A stretch of DNA of 64,000 nucleotides. Origin: a virus. The translations under genes were made by a program, and so were the position numbers. Below are positions 41,450-49,660 of this stretch, in pieces (within the stretch, counting starts at the first letter, position 1; every line of letters starts with the position of its first letter). The stretch lies in IMG/VR virus record IMGVR_UViG_3300021964_010186, positions 1-64,000 of that record; one strand, given 5' to 3'. The notes below the pieces were generated by a model that saw only the letters and a program-made list of their open reading frames with translations, was not told the DNA's origin and did not search any database.

Positions 41450-41733
41450 GCCTCTCCTCCCTGCATTATTCCGTTGGGCCAGTGTATGTCGCCGTGCTCG
41501 AAACTGTAGCCCTTTTCCGCCTTTACAAGAACACTGAATCGTGTTTTAGGCTTTGGTGGTGGTCTCAGTTCGAACCGAGTGGGTGACACCCAGTGGTAAG
41601 ACTGCTCACCTTTTCTCATAATTTCTTTCTTTTTATCTAGACTGACCACAACCTCCCTTCCTTCTATACAGACAGTATGCTGTTTCTCAACCACAGGCGG
41701 CATAGACTGCAGAGCCTTAAGAAGTTCTGACAT
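41428..41733 (-). CDS. Unknown 101-residue phage protein
   Basis: Starts at 41733, inside the preceding glycosyltransferase gene (17-base overlap), rather than at far upstream codons in the same frame. It has a helical start ('MSELLKALQSMPPVVEKQHT') and a beta-rich rest ('CIEGREVVVSLDKKKEIM', 'ELRPPPKPKTRFSVLVKAEK'). No domain recognised; its context suggests an accessory part of the glycosylation operon. Confidence 0.68.
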   Translation of the reverse strand: MSELLKALQSMPPVVEKQHTVCIEGREVVVSLDKKKEIMRKGEQSYHWVSPTRFELRPPPKPKTRFSVLVKAEKGYSFEHGDIHWPNGIMQGGEAWQIESE

Positions 41734-42511
41734 AAATCTCCTTGTCGTGATAGTGCCATGGCCTGTTGATCCTTCTCTCACCGAGATAGATCGCATCGCC
41801 GTTCTGGTTGGGATAGAGGTAGTTGTTGTGATCACCCACCCTGTCGAGACGGTTGACGGCGGGCTTATGGTGTAGGAACTTGAACCACTCGTAGTCGATC
41901 AGGTGCTTGTTGGTGGGGTCCATCATCCTATAGGCCAGTGCGAACACCACGTCAGTGCTGGGATAATCATCATGACAGTTTATCAGCATCGTTGTCTTGA
42001 CCTCTCGCCAGTTCATCGTGATGTGCCTGGCCGTGTCAAAAAACTTTTGTGCGGTTTTGCTTTTCCTGAAGTACATCAGTCCGTTGTATATGTTGGGTAG
42101 GCAATTCCTCACGAACAGTGCCCTGTAGGGAGTGTGTTTGACTATTTCATCCTTGTAGTTCCTACAGTCAACGCTGAACACCATGTCGTGTTGCCACAGG
42201 TGATGCCACCACCAATCGGTGTTGTCAGTCCATAACACATCGGCCTCTAACTTGATCGTGTGGGTGAAAGGTGTCATGTGGAACGCCTTGTGTTCGTTGG
42301 CCCACTTGATCTCGTGTTCTGAGCTGTCATCCTGTTTTAACACTTTCACGATATCCACCGCGGGGTGTTCAAACCTGCTGTTCTCATCCGTGACCACACA
42401 AATTTGATTTTCTCTGTTATATCTCTTGATACTTTCTGCGAGTTTTATGCTTAACCCAACGTAATCTGTCTTGCTGTTGTTCTGTGCGAACCATAGGAAT
42501 CCCTTAGACAT
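41717..42511 (-). CDS. Glycosyltransferase, GT8-like
   Basis: 264 residues from the ATG at 42511. 'LWFAQNNSKTDYVGLSIKLA', 'VVTDENSRFEHPAVDIVKVL', 'FTHTIKLEADVLWTDNTDWW' (an acidic patch in place of DxD) and 'YNGLMYFRKSKTAQKFFDTA' are typical of the GT8/GT24-type GT-A fold. It is related in layout to the next upstream gene (42504-43253). Overlaps neighbours by 8 and 17 bases. Confidence 0.72.
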   Translation of the reverse strand: MSKGFLWFAQNNSKTDYVGLSIKLAESIKRYNRENQICVVTDENSRFEHPAVDIVKVLKQDDSSEHEIKWANEHKAFHMTPFTHTIKLEADVLWTDNTDWWWHHLWQHDMVFSVDCRNYKDEIVKHTPYRALFVRNCLPNIYNGLMYFRKSKTAQKFFDTARHITMNWREVKTTMLINCHDDYPSTDVVFALAYRMMDPTNKHLIDYEWFKFLHHKPAVNRLDRVGDHNNYLYPNQNGDAIYLGERRINRPWHYHDKEIYVRTS

Positions 42512-43253
42512 CGGCCAACTCCTTGTTGAGCACATGCACGTCTTGGTGTTCAGTGTAGTTGATCTGGTCGTTGCACTGCCAGGCGATGCCGGTGTCGGTA
42601 ATTTTGATAACCTTGCACCCGGGTGGCAGGGTGGCTATACTCAAGGGCATGGTGTCGTACGTGATGAATCCGTTGGCCTGCTGTAGTGCTATAGCGAAAG
42701 CGTAATCGTTCCTGAAGTTCCTGGCGCGTATCCTGTACATCTCGTTGAAGTAATGGTAATATTGCTTGATGTACTTCACCGTGTCAAAAATGCGTTTAGC
42801 CTTTAGACCTTTCTTGAAGACGAACACAGTGGCCCACACCATGTCTATCATGCTCCACTTCCGCATGTCAAAACTGCCAACGTTGGTGAGGTCATGTGCG
42901 TCCTTGGAAACAAGGAAGTCATAATCAGTGTCCAGGAACTGCCTGAGGTTGTCAGTGAAAGGGAAGTAGTCGATGTCCATCACCAGCGTGACCTCATAGG
43001 GTGACAGTTCATAGGCCATGTGCCTGTCCACGTTGCGCCATTCAGATCCGTTCTTTGTGTTCCCCAGCTCGGGTTCGATGAACTTGTAGTTGATGAACCC
43101 CAGGGGTTTTAATTTTTTAAACGTGTCGTAGTCCGTGACCACCGTGATTTCCAGTTGTAGATTCCGTTTGATGAGTGCGACACAACGCTCCAGTATCCTG
43201 TGATATTGGACTTCTGTCGTGTCAAAACAAAATAATAGTACTCCCTTGGTCAT
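42504..43253 (-). CDS. Glycosyltransferase-like protein with DxD motif
   Basis: 249 residues. 'GVLLFCFDTTEVQYHRILER', 'LEITVVTDYDTFKKLKPLG' and 'EVTLVMDIDYFPFTDNLRQF' with a DID metal motif, then 'ATVFVFKKGLKAKRIFDTVK'. A GT-A-type transferase. It starts on the last base of the preceding stop. Together with the genes at 41717 and 40550 it gives three adjacent transferases, consistent with stepwise assembly of a short glycan. Confidence 0.72.
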   Translation of the reverse strand: MTKGVLLFCFDTTEVQYHRILERCVALIKRNLQLEITVVTDYDTFKKLKPLGFINYKFIEPELGNTKNGSEWRNVDRHMAYELSPYEVTLVMDIDYFPFTDNLRQFLDTDYDFLVSKDAHDLTNVGSFDMRKWSMIDMVWATVFVFKKGLKAKRIFDTVKYIKQYYHYFNEMYRIRARNFRNDYAFAIALQQANGFITYDTMPLSIATLPPGCKVIKITDTGIAWQCNDQINYTEHQDVHVLNKELADV

Positions 43254-43570
43254 CAGTCACCCCTTTTTTCAAATGTCTTTGACATCTGATGGTACGAACT
43301 AATGGCCTCCTGGTTTCTTTCTATCAATGTTTGTAGGAATCCTAAGGGATCCGTGATCTCCACGGGATTTTGATTTGTGTCCAAAACAAAAAACTTGTCT
43401 GCGGTTTCCTTCAGTGTCCTCACCAGACAGATGGTCTCAGCGTCCGCACGGAAGATGTGTTCATTGTACACCACCACCATTCGTGAGTGTGCCTTCTCCA
43501 AGGCGTTGCGCTTGGCAACCGCTATGTCATAGGATAAGTCTGATTGTTTTTTTAGTTCGCCAATGTCCAT
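43253..43570 (-). CDS. Unknown phage protein, first gene of the minus-strand operon
   Basis: 105 residues from the ATG at 43570. Helical start ('MDIGELKKQSDLSYDIAVAK'), then 'HSRMVVVYNEHIFRADAETI' and a final helix. The promoter -10 box ends six bases before this ATG, so the mRNA is predicted to be leaderless; a start 15 bases upstream overlaps the -10 box and is rejected. Function unknown; being first in the operon, it might be regulatory. Confidence 0.72.
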   Translation of the reverse strand: MDIGELKKQSDLSYDIAVAKRNALEKAHSRMVVVYNEHIFRADAETICLVRTLKETADKFFVLDTNQNPVEITDPLGFLQTLIERNQEAISSYHQMSKTFEKRGD

Positions 43571-43576
43571 ACCACA

Positions 43577-43605
43577 ATTATACAATAATTATGGTGTGTG
43601 ATCAA
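43577..43605 (-). promoter_or_regulatory. Sigma70-type promoter for the minus-strand glycan/radical SAM operon
   Basis: On the minus strand, TTGATC (43605-43600) and TATAAT (43582-43577) are 17 bases apart, and the ATG at 43570 follows six bases after the -10 box. It lies between the last tail-fibre gene and the operon, so the operon can be read independently of the late structural genes. Confidence 0.7.
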
Positions 43606-43621
43606 CCTGGTAAAAAAATTA

Positions 43622-44608
43622 TTACGTCGTTGTACCGGTGGGGTTGCTTTCGTTGCCTACCGTGCTGTGTGCGTACACCACGCTCAGTCCCTCTGACGTG
43701 TTTGGTGTTATCGCGAAGAGGTTGGTCACCATCCTAGGAGTGTCGTTGATCGCCGGCGCAACACCATCAAAATTGGGGTTATCGTACTGTTGGTCACCCG
43801 CTGGATCACTGGCCACCATCTTGATGACCATGGTCACTGACGTGCCTGGTGCCGCGTCCAACTTGGCAGATATCTGCACCGTGTTCGACGTGTAGGCGGA
43901 GTTGTCTGATGTTAGTATGATAAGTTCCTGATAACTCGTGGTCAGGTCATGGAAACCCAATGTAAGTCCCGAACCGCCTGAACTTGGACTCTCGCCTGAT
44001 CCCGATCTCGTAGTGGCCTGTGCGCCGATGTCGATGTTGCCCAGGGCCGTGCCCAGGTCTATGAATGCTTGGTCTTTGGGATTGGTGGAAGCCTGCGTGG
44101 TGCTGGTCACTATCCTGACCTTGCCGCCCGCGTTGAAGAACCATCTCATCTGATCCGCCGATGACCACGTGATGCTGTGTTCGTGGGTGGCCGTGTTGTC
44201 CCAGCCCTCTGATGCTGTGGTGATGGTCTGCAATGATGTTCCTAGTGTCAGTCCACCGCCTATAACAGCGCCCGTACAACCACCCGCTACCGATGCCGCC
44301 AGTGTGGCTAGGTCCGCCTCCACAGCCGCCTTGATGGCTATGGTGTCTCCCGCTGAAACCTGTGTTCTTGTTGTAAGAGTGTCATTGGTGTGATTGGCGA
44401 TGTTGTCCATGCCGGTGAAAAGTGTGTTCCACTGTGATGCTGTGATTGTTCCCGCACCCGATGAAACTGTTGGAATCGCTGTCTGTCCAAGACCGTGTAC
44501 TCCCGATCCTGTGCCCGCGAAATGGTTGTACCCAAATGGTGAACTTGAACTGTTCACGAAAGTGTTGTATTCTGTTGCTAATATCGTGTCACCTGCTACG
44601 TATGCCAT
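43622..44608 (-). CDS. Putative tail-fibre or virion protein
   Basis: 328 residues, rich in Gly, Ser, Thr and Ala. The N-terminal 'MAYVAGDTILATEYNTFVNS' and 'ITASQWNTLFTGMDNIANHT' are patterns of marine T4-like virion proteins. It continues with beta-rich segments and no enzymatic motif. It closes the late block, followed by the operon promoter. It lies only four bases after the end of the next tail-fibre gene. Confidence 0.68.
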   Translation of the reverse strand: MAYVAGDTILATEYNTFVNSSSSPFGYNHFAGTGSGVHGLGQTAIPTVSSGAGTITASQWNTLFTGMDNIANHTNDTLTTRTQVSAGDTIAIKAAVEADLATLAASVAGGCTGAVIGGGLTLGTSLQTITTASEGWDNTATHEHSITWSSADQMRWFFNAGGKVRIVTSTTQASTNPKDQAFIDLGTALGNIDIGAQATTRSGSGESPSSGGSGLTLGFHDLTTSYQELIILTSDNSAYTSNTVQISAKLDAAPGTSVTMVIKMVASDPAGDQQYDNPNFDGVAPAINDTPRMVTNLFAITPNTSEGLSVVYAHSTVGNESNPTGTTT

Positions 44609-44612
44609 AAAT

Positions 44613-46241
44613 TTATTTCACTCCTATCACGCACTCCGTCAGTGCTGTTTCTTCGTTATATTTATCCTTGATCAGCCTGCCCAGGGTGTTAAAAGCGGTA
44701 CATTCATCCAGGCCAGCAACTCGTGCCTCACCGTTCCCAGCACTCACTATGCGGTCTCCCGCCTTGCCCGTGCCCTTTAGTTTGACCAAAACACGCCCTT
44801 TCAGTGCGATCATGGGGTGTGTGTCGTTGTTTCCGGCCTGTGCGTTCATCAAGAACGCCGGACTCTCAGACACAACACCGAAAACACTGTCGTCTAATTC
44901 CTTGTTGCACTTGGTTATCTCCGCGTGTCCGCCTAGGATGACCACATCTCCCACTGATAATTCACAGTCGGCCTCGTATCGCTCGGCCAAGTCCGCGTAC
45001 TGTGCCGACGTTGACGTGGCGTGTACCACGTTGGCCCTGATGTCCACCAACGTGGGTGCTTCCAGTTCCGTGTCGGTCTGTGACGACTTGAACGCCGTCC
45101 AGGCACCGCCCGAGTTTCCATATATTGTAGTGCCATCGTCCGCGAACGTCTCGTCCCACACCCAATAGAGGTTCTGTTCAGTCGCTGACGACAGTTCTCC
45201 CCTGTTGACCTTCAGGCCTGTGTAGTTGGGCATTGATGCCGCCGTTGATATGTTCCTGTTCAATTCTATGATGTTGTCTTCCACCGACAGTGTGGTGGTG
45301 TTGATTATGGTCTGCGTGCCATCAACTGTCAGATTGCCCACTCTCAGATCTTCTATCCTACCTGTTGACCCTGTAATCCTTAATGCTTCTTTTGTTGTGC
45401 CACCGTCGTTGACCGTGAATATGATGTCCTTGTCCTGCGTGGTCTGTGCTATGGTGAAGTCGTCACTGGTCAAGGTCATTGTGATGTCGTTGCCCGCACC
45501 TATCCTCAAACCGTCGTCGGTCTGTATAGTGATCTGCCCCGTTGTTGTGTCTGCCGTGTTCGATCTCAGGTAGTTGGCCGCAACCACTCCTCCCAGTGCG
45601 TCTGAGTCCGTCGCTGTTCCACGGAACTTGGCGCTGGACACCGTTGATGAAAGTTGTATTCCCTGTGCTATCGTGGAGAATCCTCCAGATATCAGTGCGG
45701 CACCAAGAGTCTCTGTGGAACTTGGAGTGAAAGCGAGGTTGGATACCACGCCCACAACCGTGTCATTGGCCACCAGTTTAAGTATTGACCTTTTCACACC
45801 TGTGTTGTCCTCTGGAGATTCCGATATGACCTGTGTCACGCCTGATCCCGCTACCGTGGTCGGTCCGATCAAGGTCCATGCTGATCCTGTGTAAACGTAC
45901 AACTGTGTGTTGGACGTGTCGAACCACATGTCTCCTAGCACTGCATTCGCTGGTGCCGTGGCAGAGTTGGTTGTCGATCCCACCGGTTTCCATTTGGATC
46001 CCGTGTAGACGTTGATCTGGTTGTTGGTCTTGTCATACCACATCTGACCCTGTACCTTGTTGGTGGGTGCCGTGGTGTTGTTGAAATTCTCTAGGAGTTT
46101 GATCAGGTTCTCATTCAGTTTCTCACCGAAACCCGCGTAACCTTTTCCGATCAAGGTGAGGTCTGTGGTGGCCACGTCTATGGTGCCGTCGGCCAGTGTG
46201 ACCAGTAGGGTTCCAAATGTGTTGTTTATTTTGTAAGCCAT
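44613..46241 (-). CDS. Tail-fibre protein, paralogue 1, with C-terminal 'YADLAE' domain
   Basis: 542 residues. Head region 'LTLIGKGYAGFGEKLNENLI' and two 'GQMWYDKTNNQINVYTGS'-like repeats, then a beta-rich shaft and a C-terminal domain with 'SAQYADLAERYEADCELSVG', 'GVVSESPAFLMNAQ' and 'ECVIGVK' at the end. The C-terminal domain is shared with the protein at 49658. It may be a self-cleaving or chaperone domain as in other fibres; this is inference. Fibres bind host receptors. Confidence 0.8.
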   Translation of the reverse strand: MAYKINNTFGTLLVTLADGTIDVATTDLTLIGKGYAGFGEKLNENLIKLLENFNNTTAPTNKVQGQMWYDKTNNQINVYTGSKWKPVGSTTNSATAPANAVLGDMWFDTSNTQLYVYTGSAWTLIGPTTVAGSGVTQVISESPEDNTGVKRSILKLVANDTVVGVVSNLAFTPSSTETLGAALISGGFSTIAQGIQLSSTVSSAKFRGTATDSDALGGVVAANYLRSNTADTTTGQITIQTDDGLRIGAGNDITMTLTSDDFTIAQTTQDKDIIFTVNDGGTTKEALRITGSTGRIEDLRVGNLTVDGTQTIINTTTLSVEDNIIELNRNISTAASMPNYTGLKVNRGELSSATEQNLYWVWDETFADDGTTIYGNSGGAWTAFKSSQTDTELEAPTLVDIRANVVHATSTSAQYADLAERYEADCELSVGDVVILGGHAEITKCNKELDDSVFGVVSESPAFLMNAQAGNNDTHPMIALKGRVLVKLKGTGKAGDRIVSAGNGEARVAGLDECTAFNTLGRLIKDKYNEETALTECVIGVK

Positions 46242-46426
46242 TAACTATCGTCCCTTATTGCTATCAGTATACTGACATCACCCAATGTGTCTATTAGAGT
46301 TTCTACTAAAAGTTTTTTACCAGGATGATTCTTTATTGAATCCTCTAGAGTTTTTATCTCTCCTGCTGTCAACACGGTTTCTATGTTGGCGTTTATGTAG
46401 TCGGACACATCATTCTTGGTGATCAT
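46241..46426 (-). CDS. Small phage protein between fibre genes
   Basis: 61 residues from the ATG at 46426, one base inside the preceding stop. A helical acidic protein ('MITKNDVSDYINANIETVLT', 'LIDTLGDVSILIAIRDDS'). It and the gene at 46426-46653 form a pair between the Gly-rich and the 542-residue fibre genes, and might be small fibre chaperones. That is a guess from position. Confidence 0.68.
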   Translation of the reverse strand: MITKNDVSDYINANIETVLTAGEIKTLEDSIKNHPGKKLLVETLIDTLGDVSILIAIRDDS

Positions 46427-46653
46427 TACTCGTTGCTCCCGTTCTTGGCCAATCTCTCCACCATGATAGTGTCTCCGACTAGTTTCTGTAGTATGACCGC
46501 TATCTCTGGTGACATCCAATTCTGCATAAGTCCTATCCTAGTGGCGGAATAACCCTCTGCCGCTGGTTCTTCCCAATAGGTGACATGGGCATCGTCATCG
46601 CCCTTTTCCCACTGGTTGTTCAGGTATTCTGTTACTTGTTCCTTGGTTGCCAT
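46426..46653 (-). CDS. Small phage protein between fibre genes
   Basis: 75 residues: 'MATKEQVTEYLNNQWEKGDD', a Trp/Glu-rich middle and 'PEIAVILQKLVGDTIMVERL'. There is no Shine-Dalgarno sequence; a TAAATA motif ends five bases before the ATG. It overlaps the next gene by one base. Possibly a late, fibre-associated protein; unrecognised. Confidence 0.7.
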   Translation of the reverse strand: MATKEQVTEYLNNQWEKGDDDAHVTYWEEPAAEGYSATRIGLMQNWMSPEIAVILQKLVGDTIMVERLAKNGSNE

Positions 46654-46658
46654 ACTTG

Positions 46659-46664
46659 TATTTA
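46659..46664 (-). promoter_or_regulatory. Late-promoter-like TAAATA five bases before an ATG
   Basis: On the minus strand the sequence reads ATTAAATACAAGT then ATG (46653). It overlaps the stop codon of the Gly-rich fibre gene. The spacing equals that at 18446-18451. Confidence 0.45.
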
Positions 46665-48227
46665 ATAGTCTTTTAGTAGTAATTTATACCTGTCTTTTAC
46701 AAACGGTTTCGCGACGAATCCCAGTACATAGCAGAAGGATTCACCTATGAATCTTGCCACTTTGCCAAAAACACTTCCCACGGGTCTGCCTCCCATTTTG
46801 TAGGATATCTCTTTGCCCCTCTCTTGGGCACAAAGCAGTGTCCACCATATCCAGAACCTTGCCCAGATCGTTTTAGAATTTTCATTTTTCTCCATCCACT
46901 TCACTAAGGGCAACGCCCATAGCCAGTATCCAATTTTGACATTTTCACTTAGATGCTGTCTCGACCATTCATAGTCGCATTGTAGATCTGTGAGATTGAA
47001 CAGTCCCTTATGATAGAAATAAGTGCAGATCACACGTGGATTACTTCCACTGCCCTTGTCGGTGTTGCCCTGTGAGGTTCCTAACCAAACGGCCTCCACT
47101 CCCTCGATACCACCCCATTCCTGTCGTCCGATTCTAGGAGTGGCCACCCTCAGATCATTGTCTCCTCCAGTATCGACACTAGTGTACGAAGGGGCCACTG
47201 GGGTACCAGCCACTCCCGCCGTCCCTGATGTGGGATTTCCTGTGGCATCACCAAATAATGCATAATTTATTGTGAACAACACATCAGACGCGAATATGGC
47301 CTTCCACTGTCCCGACACTTTGGTGTATGCCGCCGTGATGTTCTTCCACGTGCCCGATACCTTGTGATACATGCTGTTCAATTTTTTCCAAGCACCACCT
47401 ACCTTGTAGTTGGATGCTGACGGTATGTTGAAAATCAGTACTGCTCTACCATTGCCTCCTGCTGTCTGTGATGTTCCTCCTACTGCTACTCCTGTTGCGT
47501 AATATCCACTTGCTGTGCCTCCTGGTGTCACACCAGAACCGTCGTCTGATGAACCTGAAGCGGGCACGGTGTTTGATCCTGCCCTTCCTCCGAATGCTCC
47601 TATATCTCCCTGATCTCCCGATCCTCCAGTGCCTCCATCGGCACCACCACCACCTGCACCGGCTCCTCCACCATCTGCGTTGTGTCCTGCCCCGTTCTCT
47701 CCCAGCGTGCCTGGTGTGGCCGCTGTGGGATTGTTACTGTTTGCTCCTACACCTCCTGTTGATAACCTACCGGCACCACCACCTCCGGCTCCACCGCCCG
47801 CTATTGCTAACACTGTGTTGTCTACCGACTCCCCGTCGGCGAATATTGAAACTATCGTGGCACCGCCGCCACCGCCGCCTGAACCTGAGGCTCCTGTGGG
47901 ACCGGATGGTCCTCCCGTTCCCCCTGAATATGCTGTGAGACTCTTGCCATTTGTTCCACCCGCGGCTCCACTACCTGAAGTTCCGCCCTTGCCACCACCT
48001 CCTACTGCAACTGCGATGTTTTTGATGCCGGCATATGATGTCATGTCTATGTCTGTTTTTGTCACGTAGTGACCAGCGGATCCCGAGCCACCATCACCAC
48101 CTGCGTCTGCGCCTCCGCCTCCGCCAGCACCTGCCCAAAGGTGTACTGTTAGAGTTGTGGTCCCAGCAGGAACTTCTGCTATCCTTACTCCGCCTTCGTA
48201 TGTGAAAGTCTTAGTTACTATGGCCAT
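46662..48227 (-). CDS. Glycine-rich tail adhesin/fibre protein
   Basis: 521 residues; GGAGGTG precedes the ATG. From about 30 to 280 it is dominated by Gly-rich stretches ('WAGAGGGGGADAGGDGGSGS' and later 'GSGGGGGGATIVSIFADG'), like the polyglycine-sandwich adhesins of some T-even relatives. Two short tandem units 'AWKKLNSMYHKVSGTWKNIT' follow. The last 160 residues form a separate, Trp/Tyr-rich domain ('ICTYFYHKGLFNLTDLQCDY', 'GYWLWALPLVKWMEKN') that I recall from marine phage fibres; it may be a chaperone-like or receptor-binding end. Confidence 0.78.
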   Translation of the reverse strand: MAIVTKTFTYEGGVRIAEVPAGTTTLTVHLWAGAGGGGGADAGGDGGSGSAGHYVTKTDIDMTSYAGIKNIAVAVGGGGKGGTSGSGAAGGTNGKSLTAYSGGTGGPSGPTGASGSGGGGGGATIVSIFADGESVDNTVLAIAGGGAGGGGAGRLSTGGVGANSNNPTAATPGTLGENGAGHNADGGGAGAGGGGADGGTGGSGDQGDIGAFGGRAGSNTVPASGSSDDGSGVTPGGTASGYYATGVAVGGTSQTAGGNGRAVLIFNIPSASNYKVGGAWKKLNSMYHKVSGTWKNITAAYTKVSGQWKAIFASDVLFTINYALFGDATGNPTSGTAGVAGTPVAPSYTSVDTGGDNDLRVATPRIGRQEWGGIEGVEAVWLGTSQGNTDKGSGSNPRVICTYFYHKGLFNLTDLQCDYEWSRQHLSENVKIGYWLWALPLVKWMEKNENSKTIWARFWIWWTLLCAQERGKEISYKMGGRPVGSVFGKVARFIGESFCYVLGFVAKPFVKDRYKLLLKDY

Positions 48228-48231
48228 GGGA

Positions 48232-49647
48232 TTACACCTCCCTTACGAACCAAAAGTCCCCGTCATTACCATCTCCGCTTGTCGGCGCGGATGTTGAAAC
48301 TGTTTTTAGAGACCCACCCCATTGATTGCTGAGGGTAGCCACCGCACCTATTGTAGGTACATTTAGGTTTGAAGTGTCAGTGTATGTTATGGATCCAACC
48401 GCACCCAAAGTTGCAGAAGTCACTTTTACGTTACCCGCCGCTGATGTCTTTAGAACCTTTTCTTTGTTTGCGTCACCGTCGGCTACAGCATCCGATAATC
48501 TAATCACTTGTGAATAAGTTCCGTTTTCTCCCGCCGTCCAGTAGTTCTCCGAAACATCATAGAACATTCTGGCGTCATCAGTGTCTGATGTCTCAACAAT
48601 CAGTCCCGCATCCGCTTCGCTGTTTCCGGAGTTTACTTTAATGAATGCATCATCGTACGTTGAAACGTTTGAAACTGAACTGTTGTATTCTCCTGATATG
48701 TTTAAATTACCTGATATCGTCACATCACCTGTGAGTGTGATGTTTCCTGAAGCACCTGTGAATGCCAATGGTGTTTTGGTCACACCGCCATCATTGATTG
48801 TGAAACTTAAATCCTTATCTTCTGATGTCTGTGCTATGGTCACATGGTTGCTTGAAACCGATATGGTAAGTTCTTGTGCATCACCCACAATGATTCCAGT
48901 GTCGTTGTCTACGGTCAGTGCACCTGTTGTGGTATCAGAGGCATCTGCCCTTAGGAAGTTTCCACCAGCGATTATGCTCGCTGATGTATTTGTTGTGGAA
49001 GAAACATCAATAGATGAAGCCTGTGTGCTTGATCCTTCAAAAACTGAGCCTAACGTTGAATTTAAAGTTATTCCCGCTTTGATCTGGGAGAAACCCGCTT
49101 GTGATACCGAAGGTGTGAAAGTTTCTTTAGAAAGTATCGCTACCCTTGTACCTCCTGCGTACATTGAAGAGACAACTTTGTTACCACCTGAACTAGCCAG
49201 CGTCTCGATCTTCCAACCCGACTGTGTCTGACCTGCTGTAAAGGCCGGTCCTACTAGTTCCCACTTGTCATTGACTTGGTGAGATCTAGAATCTCCTGTG
49301 TAGACGAAAACTTGATCGTTTGTAGAATCTAACCAAAGGTCTCCCGCTGATGGTGATGTTGGCAGTGTTGAACTGGCCCTAGCACCGCCTGTGGGTTTGA
49401 AGCTCGTGCCATCGTAAACTTTTATAGTGTTAGAGTTGGTGTCAAACCATAACTCTCCCTTTAGAGGTGATGTGGGTGCAGAGGTTGAAGCGGCGTTCTC
49501 TAATAGTTTAACAAGGTTCTCGTTAAGACCTTCACCAAAACCTGAATATGATTTTCCAAACAACTGCAACGAAGTGGTATTGTCCACTGTTCCGTCTGTG
49601 ATAGTTGTTACTACTGTCCCGTCTGTTTTGTTAATTGTGTACGCCAT
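48232..49647 (-). CDS. Tail-fibre protein, paralogue 2
   Basis: 471 residues. The head 'MAYTINKTDGTVVTTITDGT' and 'LQLFGKSYSGFGEGLNENLV', the 'GELWFDTNSNTIKVYDGTSF' repeat and the shaft elements 'LRADASDTTTGALTVDNDTG' and 'VTIAQTSEDKDLSFTINDGG' are shared with paralogues at 44613 and 49658. It lacks the 'YADLAE' C-terminal domain and ends in 'SGDGNDGDFWFVREV'. It probably trimerises as a fibre segment. Confidence 0.8.
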   Translation of the reverse strand: MAYTINKTDGTVVTTITDGTVDNTTSLQLFGKSYSGFGEGLNENLVKLLENAASTSAPTSPLKGELWFDTNSNTIKVYDGTSFKPTGGARASSTLPTSPSAGDLWLDSTNDQVFVYTGDSRSHQVNDKWELVGPAFTAGQTQSGWKIETLASSGGNKVVSSMYAGGTRVAILSKETFTPSVSQAGFSQIKAGITLNSTLGSVFEGSSTQASSIDVSSTTNTSASIIAGGNFLRADASDTTTGALTVDNDTGIIVGDAQELTISVSSNHVTIAQTSEDKDLSFTINDGGVTKTPLAFTGASGNITLTGDVTISGNLNISGEYNSSVSNVSTYDDAFIKVNSGNSEADAGLIVETSDTDDARMFYDVSENYWTAGENGTYSQVIRLSDAVADGDANKEKVLKTSAAGNVKVTSATLGAVGSITYTDTSNLNVPTIGAVATLSNQWGGSLKTVSTSAPTSGDGNDGDFWFVREV

Positions 49648-49654
49648 TTGCTTA

Positions 49655-49660
49655 TATTTA
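49655..49660 (-). promoter_or_regulatory. Late-promoter-like TAAATA
   Basis: On the minus strand CTAAATA lies seven bases before the ATG at 49647, overlapping the end of the upstream fibre gene. It could give the 471-residue fibre its own late transcript. Confidence 0.4.

Noticed and set aside
47468-48069. Plus-strand Leu/Arg- and Pro-rich frames opposite the Gly-rich fibre gene
   Set aside because: These are the complement of GGN codons in the polyglycine region; the repeats are a composition effect.
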